From an uncultured Oscillospiraceae bacterium (GTDB lineage Bacteria; Bacillota; Clostridia; Oscillospirales; Oscillospiraceae): a stretch of DNA of 15,324 nt. The stretch is taken from positions 1 through 15,324 of the forward strand of contig CAJUPG010000050.1 in the NCBI GenBank assembly GCA_910588455.1, read 5' to 3'. Every line of letters starts with the position of its first letter. The stretch's first letter is position 1. Below, one piece after another: positions 7,481-13,635 of the stretch. Position numbers and translations under genes: made by a program. Below the pieces are notes generated by a model, which saw only the letters and a list, made by a program, of their open reading frames with translations, did not search any database and was not told the origin of the DNA.

Positions 7481-7888
7481 ATGCGGGTATCCTATCAAAA
7501 AACCGGAGAGGTTATCCTCACCCATACCGTACTGCCTGGTGACACAGTGACCGTCACCCTCACCCACTCCTTTGAGCATATCCCCTGGAACGAGTACTAC
7601 ACCGTTCTGCAGGATGGCTCTTTCCTTCTCAAGCGCATTGAAGTGGGCGGCTTCGGGGCCGGTATCCCGGCGGAGATGGATGTGCCCACCTATGTGGGGG
7701 AGGACGGCCTGGTCCACATGGACGAGATCAACTCCGTTTTTCCCCGCTTTAACTGGATCACCTCGAATATCAACATGAAGGAACTGCTGCTCAACGGGCA
7801 GCCAATCCTGGAATTTTCGGAAATACCCCACCACAGCTTTGTCACATGCGAAATCATGACCCAAAGGAGGCTGTTTCAATTTGGCTGA
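7481..7888 (+). CDS. DUF1850 protein of a TRAP-TAXI operon, 5'-truncated
   Basis: DUF1850 proteins are small exported or membrane-anchored proteins of unknown role encoded between a TAXI substrate-binding protein and the fused TRAP permease. The match rests on the pattern KTGEVILTHTVLPGDTVTV, then THSFEHIPWNEYYTVL (family: HSV..PV.E.Y.V) and GGFGAGIPAEMDVPTY. The family normally has about 30-50 residues before this point, including a signal peptide or membrane anchor; here the frame upstream of ATG 7481 runs only antisense through the kinase gene. The first possible start (GTG 7478 or ATG 7481) lies inside the conserved part and has no Shine-Dalgarno, so I think the head is missing. The 3' end overlaps the TRAP permease start by eight bases. 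The TAXI binding-protein gene expected upstream is absent. Confidence 0.78.
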   Translation: MRVSYQKTGEVILTHTVLPGDTVTVTLTHSFEHIPWNEYYTVLQDGSFLLKRIEVGGFGAGIPAEMDVPTYVGEDGLVHMDEINSVFPRFNWITSNINMKELLLNGQPILEFSEIPHHSFVTCEIMTQRRLFQFG

Positions 7889-9857
7889 AGAAACCAAACT
7901 ATTCCAACCGGAACTGTCGGCAGAAGAGGCCGCAAAACAGGAGGCCATGCTGGAAAAGCATGAAAAAGCCGCCCGAACCCGGAAATTCGGTTCTCCCACC
8001 ATGAACAAGGGACTGGCTCTGTTTTGTTTCCTGTTCACCGTATATCATCTGGTTATCGCGTCCGGCATGGTCTCTATCCAGAACCTGAAGCACCACGCCA
8101 TCCATGTGGGGCTGATCCTAATCCTCAGCTTCGTGCTCTATCCCGCATGGGAGAAGGCGTCCCGGAAAAAAATCGCCTGGTACGATTACATCTTTACCGC
8201 TATTGCCATCGCCGAACCTATCTATGTGTTCCTTAGGTATGACGCTTTCATTTCCACCGGCTTTAAGCCCAATATGGTGGACTTGGTCATGGGCACTCTG
8301 CTGGTCATTCTGGTGCTGGAGGCTACCCGCCGCATCAGCGGCGCGGCCCTTCCCATCCTGTGCATCATCTTCCTGCTCTATGGAATGTTCGGTCGCTATG
8401 TGCCTATCGACCTGTTCCGCCACCGGGGCTACACATGGGCAGCCATCATTAAGTACCTTACGACTGATATCTACGGCATCTACGGCTCCTCCATCAAGGT
8501 GTCGGCCACCTATATTGTCATGTTCATCATCTTCGGCGAGGTCATGAACAAGTGCGGCATGGGGCGGCTGTTCAACGACTTGGCCAGCGCCGTGGCCGGC
8601 GGCACCAAGGGTGGCCCGGCAAAAGTTGGCGTCATCGCCTCTGGTCTGCTGGGGATGATTAACGGCGCTGCTGTGGCCGTGGTTGTTACCACCGGTTCCT
8701 TCACCATCCCGCTGATGAAGAAGAACAAGTACTCCGACGAGTTTGCCGGCGCGGTGGTGGCCACCGCCTCGGTAGGCGGACAGCTGATGCCGCCCATCAT
8801 GGGCGCGGCGGCCTTCGTCATGGCGGAGACCTTGGGCGTGAAGTACGCCGTCATCGTCACCGCCGCCATCATCCCGGCCATCGTCTACTATTCGGGCATC
8901 CTGTTCCAGGTACAGCTGCGGGCCAACAAGGACAAGATGTACGGCCTGCCCAAGGACCAGCTGCCCAAGGTCGGGGTCGTTCTCAAGGAGCGGGGCCATC
9001 TGCTGATCCCCATCATCTTCCTGGTATCCATGATGTTCCTCTCCGGCTGGACTGTGCTGAAAATCGCTTTCTGGAGCATCATCATCACCATCGCCGTGGC
9101 TGAGCTGCGGCCCATCAGCCGCATGAGCCTGAAGGATATCTACGATGCTTTCGCCCAGGCCGCCAAGTCTACCGTCTCTGTGGCCATCAGCTGTGCCTGC
9201 GTGGGCATCATCGTGGGTGTCTGCTCCCAGACCGGCTTCGCCCTGAACATCGCCAGCGCCATCATCAGCATCGGCAGGAACGCCTTCCCCACCATCCCCG
9301 CCCTGAGCCTGTTCCTCACCCTGCTGTTCACCATGGTCACCTGCATGATTCTGGGTATGGGCCTGCCCTCCATCCCCTCTTACCTGATTACCGCCACCAT
9401 CGCCGCCCCCGCCCTCATCCAGCTGGGCGTGCCCGATCTGGCGGCCCATATGTTCTGCTTCTACTTCGCCATGTTCGCCAACCTGACGCCTCCCGTGGCC
9501 CTGGCCTCCTTCGCCGCGGCCGGCATCTCGGGCGGCAACCCCATGAAGACGGGCTGGGTGTCGGTCAAGCTGGCCATCGCCGGTTTCATCGTCCCCTACA
9601 TGTTCGTCTATAACCAGGGCCTGCTGCTCTACGGCGTCAACTTCTTCAGCGGCGCGTGGATTCTGTTCACCTCCATCATCGGCGTGGCCCTCATCAGTGT
9701 GGCCGCCGAGGGCTTCCTGTACGCCAAGATGCCCATTCCGGTGCGGGTCGTCTCCGCCGCCACCGCCATCCTGCTCATCAGCAGCGAACCCATCAGCGAC
9801 GTGGTGGGCCTGGCGCTCTTCGTCTCCAGCGGGTACGAGGCAAGCGCGAGGCGCTGA
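7881..9857 (+). CDS. TRAP transporter fused permease, TAXI (DctQM-type) family
   Basis: This 658-residue inner-membrane protein combines the small (DctQ-like) and large (DctM) TRAP permease parts and should import a dicarboxylate or similar organic acid using an ion gradient. A soluble charged N-terminus (1-40) precedes many membrane helices. Family segments are GVIASGLLGMINGAAVAVV, VTTGSFTIPLM, ATASVGGQLMPPIMGAAAF and LGMGLPSIPSYL; the usual SGSAVAN is replaced by NGAAVAV. The start is TTG 7881, supported by AAAGGAGG (7863-7870) ten bases upstream. The read frame ends in SSGYEASARR at 9857, but the -1 frame gives a more typical charged tail, QRVRGKREALKAA, ending at TAA 9866-9868. A base seems missing near 9824-9827. 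No substrate-binding protein gene is present in the window, so the transporter looks orphaned. Confidence 0.93.
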   Translation: MAEETKLFQPELSAEEAAKQEAMLEKHEKAARTRKFGSPTMNKGLALFCFLFTVYHLVIASGMVSIQNLKHHAIHVGLILILSFVLYPAWEKASRKKIAWYDYIFTAIAIAEPIYVFLRYDAFISTGFKPNMVDLVMGTLLVILVLEATRRISGAALPILCIIFLLYGMFGRYVPIDLFRHRGYTWAAIIKYLTTDIYGIYGSSIKVSATYIVMFIIFGEVMNKCGMGRLFNDLASAVAGGTKGGPAKVGVIASGLLGMINGAAVAVVVTTGSFTIPLMKKNKYSDEFAGAVVATASVGGQLMPPIMGAAAFVMAETLGVKYAVIVTAAIIPAIVYYSGILFQVQLRANKDKMYGLPKDQLPKVGVVLKERGHLLIPIIFLVSMMFLSGWTVLKIAFWSIIITIAVAELRPISRMSLKDIYDAFAQAAKSTVSVAISCACVGIIVGVCSQTGFALNIASAIISIGRNAFPTIPALSLFLTLLFTMVTCMILGMGLPSIPSYLITATIAAPALIQLGVPDLAAHMFCFYFAMFANLTPPVALASFAAAGISGGNPMKTGWVSVKLAIAGFIVPYMFVYNQGLLLYGVNFFSGAWILFTSIIGVALISVAAEGFLYAKMPIPVRVVSAATAILLISSEPISDVVGLALFVSSGYEASARR

Positions 9858-9881
9858 AAGCCGCCTAAATCCCGATCCCGA

Positions 9882-9927
9882 GGGCCTGTATCCGGTCTAT
9901 CCGCGCATACAGGCCCCTTTTTATTTT
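9882..9927 (+). terminator. Intrinsic terminator after the TRAP permease gene
   Basis: GGGCCTGTAT (9882-9891) pairs perfectly with ATACAGGCCC (9907-9916) around a 15-nt loop, followed by C and TTTTTATTTT. It starts 13 bases after the probable true stop of the permease and ends only four bases before the Shine-Dalgarno of hydC. Confidence 0.88.
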
Positions 9928-9947
9928 AGAAAAGGGAGGAATGTACT

Positions 9948-10442
9948 GTGCGCAAAGAAGAAGCCTGCCCCTGCGGTCAGGCGGAGGACCCCCGAGCCCG
10001 GGAGCTGAGGTCGTGGCTCACGGAGCACCGGGACGAGCCCGGTGTGGCCCTGCCGGCCCTGCAAAAGGCCCAAGAGGTCTACGGCTTCCTGCCGGTGGAG
10101 GCCCAGCGCCTCGTGGCCGGAGAGCTGGGCAAGCCCCTGAGCGAAATTTACGGCATCGCCACCTTCTACTCCATGTTCAGCCTCACCCCCAAGGGCCGCA
10201 ACCACATCAGCGTCTGCCTGGGCACCGCCTGCTATGTGAAGGGCGGCGGGCACATCTATGAGCTGCTCCAGCAGAAGCTGGGCATTGAGGGGGGCGGCTG
10301 CACTCCGGACGGGCGGTTCAGCCTGGACGCCTGCCGGTGCCTGGGCTGCTGCGGCATGGCCCCGGTGATCATGGTGAACAGCGACGTATACGGAAGCCTC
10401 ACCGGGGACGAGCTAGATGCGATCCTGGACAAGTACCAGTGA
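9948..10442 (+). CDS. hydC: NADH-dependent [FeFe] hydrogenase small subunit, NuoE-like 2Fe-2S protein
   Basis: This 164-residue cytoplasmic subunit carries one [2Fe-2S] cluster and passes electrons to or from the flavin subunit in HydABC-type bifurcating hydrogenases. The cluster ligands are visible as Cys90 and Cys95 (CLGTAC) and Cys131 and Cys135 (CLGCC), the NuoE pattern. The helical N-terminal part has LQKAQEVYGFLP and GIATFYSMF, both typical. The start is GTG 9948, seven bases after AAGGGAGGA; the ATG at 9941 is in another frame. Extra Cys7 and Cys9 near the N-terminus lie outside the core fold. It is the first gene of the hydrogenase cluster and starts 80 bases after the TRAP permease, directly behind a terminator. 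The gene looks intact. Confidence 0.93.
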   Translation: MRKEEACPCGQAEDPRARELRSWLTEHRDEPGVALPALQKAQEVYGFLPVEAQRLVAGELGKPLSEIYGIATFYSMFSLTPKGRNHISVCLGTACYVKGGGHIYELLQQKLGIEGGGCTPDGRFSLDACRCLGCCGMAPVIMVNSDVYGSLTGDELDAILDKYQ

Positions 10443-10457
10443 CAGGAGGGCGGAAGA

Positions 10458-10649
10458 ATGGATGAAAAGGGAATGATCAAAAACTTCGACATGCTGCGGG
10501 CAGTGAAAGAGCGGACCCTGCCCCGGCTGGACCCGGAGCTGGGAAAGAAAGCCCGGGTGGTGGTGGGCCTGGCCACCTGCGGCGTGGCCGCCGGGGCCCA
10601 GGGCGTCTACGACGCCATCGCCGAGTACACCATCGGCGCCAAGCAGTAA
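10458..10649 (+). CDS. Thioredoxin-like 2Fe-2S protein of the hydrogenase cluster, apparently internally deleted
   Basis: Only 63 residues are encoded. The beginning, ending in KKARVVVGLATCGVAAGAQGVYDAI, matches the first half of the small thioredoxin-like [2Fe-2S] proteins found between hydC and hydB in many Clostridia. The end, EYTIGAKQ, matches their usual last residues (family: EYTIGA). Those proteins are about 120 residues, and the middle part, with the remaining cluster Cys residues (TGCIGLC type) and the segment MTPEKVARVVAEH, is missing. Only Cys41 is left, so no [2Fe-2S] cluster could form. The join, near base 10620, keeps the frame. The gene has a good Shine-Dalgarno (AGGAGGGCGG) and sits 15 bp after hydC. 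Comparison with the family is from memory; a genuinely short protein is the alternative. Confidence 0.65.
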   Translation: MDEKGMIKNFDMLRAVKERTLPRLDPELGKKARVVVGLATCGVAAGAQGVYDAIAEYTIGAKQ

Positions 10650-10662
10650 GGGGGGGAAAGAA

Positions 10663-11028
10663 ATGTATCGCGGATATATCATGGTCTGCTGCGGCCCCAA
10701 CTGCGAACTTTCCTCGGGCCGTCTGGCGGACGAATTTGAAGTGCAGATCAAGCTGGCCGGACTCCGAAAGGAAATTCAGGTCATCCGGGGCGGCTGCCTG
10801 GGGCTGTGCGGCTCCGGGCCCAACGTCATTATCTTCCCGGAGGGGACTATCTACAGCCATGTCAAAAACGAGGATGCGGCCCGCATCGTCAGTGAGCACC
10901 TGCTCAAGGGCGGACGGGTGGAGGACCTACTCTACGATGAAAACCAGGCCGCCGGTACGGTCCGCAGCCTGGAAGAGACGGACTTTTTTCAGAAAAGACC
11001 CGCATCGCCCTGCGCAACTGCGGCGTGA
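10663..11028 (+). CDS. HydB fragment 1: thioredoxin-like 2Fe-2S domain
   Basis: This open frame of 121 residues is what would be translated from the hydB start. Cys ligands are visible as Cys9 (or Cys10) and Cys14 (CCGPNC) near the N-terminus and in GGCLGLCGSG further on, followed by VKNEDAARIVSEHLLKGG, so the first [2Fe-2S] domain could fold by itself. The last ten residues (RPASPCATAA) are out of frame after the slip at 10993-10996. It overlaps the next fragment by four bases (10663 frame stop TGA 11026-11028, fragment 2 ATG 11025), which by chance could allow re-initiation. Confidence 0.6.
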   Translation: MYRGYIMVCCGPNCELSSGRLADEFEVQIKLAGLRKEIQVIRGGCLGLCGSGPNVIIFPEGTIYSHVKNEDAARIVSEHLLKGGRVEDLLYDENQAAGTVRSLEETDFFQKRPASPCATAA

Positions 11029-11303
11029 TCGACCCCCAGAGCATTGAGGAGTACATCGCCCGGGACGGCTATACCGCGCTGTACAAGGCGTTAACTGATA
11101 TGACCCCAGACGGCGTGATCGACACCATTTTGGCCAGCGGCCTGAGGGGCCGGGGCGGTGCGGGTTTCCCCACGGGCCTGAAGTGGAAGTTTGCCAGCGG
11201 GAACCGGGGGGAGGTGCAGAAATATGTCTGCTGCAATGCGGATGAAGGTGATCCGGGGGCCTTTATGGACCGCAGCGTGCTGGAGGGCGAAGAATCCCCA
11301 TAA
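11025..11303 (+). CDS. HydB fragment 2: start of the NuoF-like FMN domain
   Basis: This 92-residue open frame encodes the beginning of the NuoF-like core: SGLRGRGGAGFPTGLKW (the glycine-rich FMN/NADH loop) and CNADEGDPGAFMDRS. It ends with the out-of-frame EESP after the deletion join near 11290. The true family sequence starts some residues before the ATG at 11025. It is a remnant and not an independent gene; a stable product is doubtful. Confidence 0.5.
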   Translation: MIDPQSIEEYIARDGYTALYKALTDMTPDGVIDTILASGLRGRGGAGFPTGLKWKFASGNRGEVQKYVCCNADEGDPGAFMDRSVLEGEESP

Positions 11304-11394
11304 GATCGACACGGAAAAGTGCATCAAGTGCGGCGGCTGTATCGAGAAGTGCCGCTTTGACGCCATCAGCCGGAACTGAGGGAGGGGAGCAAAG

Positions 11395-13173
11395 ATGGAA
11401 AAATTAAATTTGCAGACCGTGGATATGGTCAACCTGAAAATCAACAATATCCCCTGCCGCGCCCCCGCCGGCTCCACCATCCTGGAGGCGGCTCACGCCG
11501 CCGGTATCGCCATCCCCACTCTGTGCTATCTGAAGGGCGTCAACGAGATCGGGGCCTGCCGCATGTGCGTGGTGGAAGTGAAGGGAGCCAAGAACCTGGT
11601 CACCGCCTGCGTCTACCCCATCGCCGAGGGGATGGAGGTGTTCACCAACACCAAGCGGGTCCAGGCCGCCCGGCGGACCAATCTGAAACTGCTGCTGTCC
11701 ATCCACGACCAGGAGTGCCTCAGTTGTCCCCGCAGCGGCGAGTGCGAGCTCCAACGGCTGTGCCGGGAGTACGGCGTGGACAACAACATGGCCTTCGAGG
11801 GGGAGAAAAACCACTACGAGATCGACGCCAGCACTCCCCACCTCATCCGCAACAACAGCAAGTGCATCCTCTGCCGCCGGTGCGTGGCTACCTGTGAAAA
11901 GGTGATGGGGGTATCCGCCATCGCAATTTCCCAGCGGGGCTTCAAAACCCATGTAGGTTCCAGTTTTGACGTTCCCCTGGGACAGAGTGCCTGCATCAAC
12001 TGCGGTCAGTGCATCGTGGCCTGTCCCACCGGGGCCATCACCACCGTGGTGGAGACCGACGAGGTGTGGGCCGCCATCGACACCCCCCCAAAGCACGTCA
12101 TCATCCAGACCGCCCCCAGTGTCCGGGCCACCCTGGGCGAGTCCTTCGGAATGCCCGTCGGCACCAATGTGGAGGGCAAAATGGCCGCCGCCCTGCGCCG
12201 GCTGGGCTTCGACGGGGTGTACGACACCGACTTTGCCGCCGACATGACCATCATGGAGGAGGCAACCGAGTTTATGGAGCGGCTGAAAACCGGGGAGAAT
12301 CTGCCCATCATCACCAGCTGCTGTCCCGGCTGGGTGAAGTATTGCGAGGAGTTCTACCCGGAGTTCCTGCCCAACCTGTCCTCCTGCAAGAGCCCCCAGC
12401 AGATCTTCGGCGCCCTGGCCAAAACCTACTACGCCGAAAAGCACGGCCTGGACCCCAGGGATATCGTCTGCATCTCTGTCATGCCCTGCACCGCCAAGAA
12501 GTTCGAGCACAAGCGGGATCACGAGTGCGCCGCCGGGGAGGGCATCCCCGACGTGGACATCGCCCTGACCACCCGGGCCCTGGGCAACATGATACGCCGG
12601 GCCGGCCTGCTTTTTGAGCAAATGCCCGATGAGGAGTTTGACCCGGCCCTGGGGATTGCCAGTGGAGCGGGACACCTGTTCGGCGTCACCGGAGGGGTGA
12701 TGGAGGCCGCCCTGCGCACCGCTGTGGAGACCCTCACCGGCAAGGAGCTGGCCGACCCGGTGTTCCAAGCTGTCCGGGGCACGGACAGAGGCATCAAGGA
12801 GGCGGAGTACGAGATCGGCGGGGCGCCGGTCCGGGTGTGCTGCGTCAGCGGGATCAAAAACGCCTCTCAGATGCTGGACGCGGTCAAGGCCGGAGAAAAG
12901 CACTACGACTTTATCGAGATCATGGCCTGTCCCGGCGGCTGCGTCAACGGCGGCGGACAGCCCTCCCAGCCGGCGGATGTACGCAATTTCACCGACCTGA
13001 AAGGGCTGCGGGCCAAGGCCCTCTACGACGAGGACGAAGGCATGACCCTGCGGAAGAGCCACGACAACCCGCTGGTAAAGCAGGTGTATGAGGAGTATCT
13101 GGGCAAGCCCGGCAGTGAAAAGGCCCATAAAATTCTCCATACCAGCTATGTGGTCCGCGGCTATGAATATTAA
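11395..13173 (+). CDS. hydA: [FeFe] hydrogenase catalytic subunit
   Basis: This 592-residue cytoplasmic subunit reduces protons to H2 (or oxidises H2) at the H-cluster. Cofactor sites in order are a plant-type [2Fe-2S] (Cys44, Cys55, Cys58, Cys72), a His-ligated [4Fe-4S] (His104, Cys108, Cys111, Cys117), and two ferredoxin [4Fe-4S] sites (Cys157/160/163/167 and Cys200/203/206/210). The H-cluster motifs are TSCCPGW (307-313, with the proton-shuttle Cys310), MPCTAKK (363-369) and EIMACPGGCVNGGGQP (508-523). All are intact and the length is normal. GGGAGGGGAG stands just before the ATG. Its natural partners are HydB and HydC; because hydB is broken here, flavin-based bifurcation with NADH looks impossible unless another copy exists. 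The last 11 bases overlap the next gene. The maturases HydE, HydF and HydG are not in the window. Confidence 0.96.
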   Translation: MEKLNLQTVDMVNLKINNIPCRAPAGSTILEAAHAAGIAIPTLCYLKGVNEIGACRMCVVEVKGAKNLVTACVYPIAEGMEVFTNTKRVQAARRTNLKLLLSIHDQECLSCPRSGECELQRLCREYGVDNNMAFEGEKNHYEIDASTPHLIRNNSKCILCRRCVATCEKVMGVSAIAISQRGFKTHVGSSFDVPLGQSACINCGQCIVACPTGAITTVVETDEVWAAIDTPPKHVIIQTAPSVRATLGESFGMPVGTNVEGKMAAALRRLGFDGVYDTDFAADMTIMEEATEFMERLKTGENLPIITSCCPGWVKYCEEFYPEFLPNLSSCKSPQQIFGALAKTYYAEKHGLDPRDIVCISVMPCTAKKFEHKRDHECAAGEGIPDVDIALTTRALGNMIRRAGLLFEQMPDEEFDPALGIASGAGHLFGVTGGVMEAALRTAVETLTGKELADPVFQAVRGTDRGIKEAEYEIGGAPVRVCCVSGIKNASQMLDAVKAGEKHYDFIEIMACPGGCVNGGGQPSQPADVRNFTDLKGLRAKALYDEDEGMTLRKSHDNPLVKQVYEEYLGKPGSEKAHKILHTSYVVRGYEY

Positions 13174-13618
13174 AAACCGGAATTGGTTTCAAGGTCTGAA
13201 TGTACAGAAAAAGCTGACCCGTGCGGCCGAGCTGATCGAGCTGCTGCTGGGCGTGATCATTCTGCTACACTGTATCGTCTCCACCGCCGGCATGGTATTC
13301 AGCGTCAACGTGGTCAAGCTGTTTTACAATACGGCTTACTTACAGTATCAGCTCTCCAGCGCCTGCCTGATTATTATCGGTGTGGAGCTGATCATGATGA
13401 TTACCAGCTACTCCCTCGACTCCGTGGTGGACGTGATGCTGCTGGCAGTCTCCCGGCAGATGATCGTAGAGCACACCGCACCGCTGGAAAACTTGTTGAC
13501 AGTCATTTCAGTCGGTTTGCTGTTCCTGATCCGAAAATATCTGTATATCTCGAAAATCGACAAGAGGGCCCAATCCGGCAAAGAATCTGAATCAAATTCA
13601 TCCGCAAAGGATAAATAG
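13163..13618 (+). CDS. PsiE-like small membrane protein
   Basis: This 151-residue protein has about four predicted membrane helices: roughly 22-45 (ELIELLLGVIILLHCIVS), 55-80 with LSSACLIIIGVELIMMI, and, after the charged segment DVMLLAVSRQMIVEH, a helix at about 105-125 (LLTVISVGLLFLIRKYLYI). The pattern of an early acidic helix, VEL in the third helix and a final helix followed by RK resembles the phosphate-starvation-inducible PsiE family, whose molecular role is unknown. The charged Ser/Lys/Glu tail (about 130-151) should be cytoplasmic. I chose ATG 13163, which overlaps the hydA stop by 11 bases; an earlier in-frame ATG (13088) lies deep inside hydA. The overlap suggests co-expression with the hydrogenase. 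A different small membrane family is possible. Confidence 0.65.
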   Translation: MNIKNRNWFQGLNVQKKLTRAAELIELLLGVIILLHCIVSTAGMVFSVNVVKLFYNTAYLQYQLSSACLIIIGVELIMMITSYSLDSVVDVMLLAVSRQMIVEHTAPLENLLTVISVGLLFLIRKYLYISKIDKRAQSGKESESNSSAKDK

Positions 13619-13635
13619 GAAGGTTGGAATATTTC

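Larger units (their letters stand above)
10663..11379 (+). pseudogene. hydB: hydB, NuoF-like flavin subunit of the bifurcating hydrogenase, disrupted
   Basis: An intact HydB is about 590-600 residues: a thioredoxin-like [2Fe-2S] domain, an FMN/NADH-binding NuoF core, a 4Fe-4S site and C-terminal ferredoxin clusters. Here three pieces remain. Piece one (from ATG 10663) is the thioredoxin-like domain, through SLEETDFFQK. At an AAAA run (10993-10996) the frame slips by -1. Piece two continues as TRIALRNCGVIDPQSIEEY through GLRGRGGAGFPTG and CNADEGDPGAF, the start of the FMN domain, to about 11289. Piece three jumps to NPHKIDTEKCIKCGGCIEKC (11293 on), the last 4Fe-4S motif, back in the first frame, ending at TGA 11377-11379. 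Roughly 1 kb is missing at the second join, including most of the FMN and NADH sites. No single product can work as HydB. hydA follows 15 bases later. Confidence 0.85.

Noticed and set aside
8118..9449. Minus-strand open frame of 443 codons across the TRAP permease
   Set aside because: The translation is His/Asp/Gly-rich with no recognisable domain, and the plus strand encodes a clear TRAP permease.
10990..11030. Programmed ribosomal frameshift joining the first two hydB pieces
   Set aside because: No canonical slippery heptamer with a downstream pseudoknot is evident, and the larger deletion near 11290 would leave the product incomplete anyway; a simple base loss in the A run is more likely.
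11404..13140. Minus-strand open frame of 578 codons across hydA
   Set aside because: It is antisense to a fully motif-supported [FeFe] hydrogenase and its translation is low-complexity Gly/Ala/Asp/His-rich, typical of GC-rich shadow frames.
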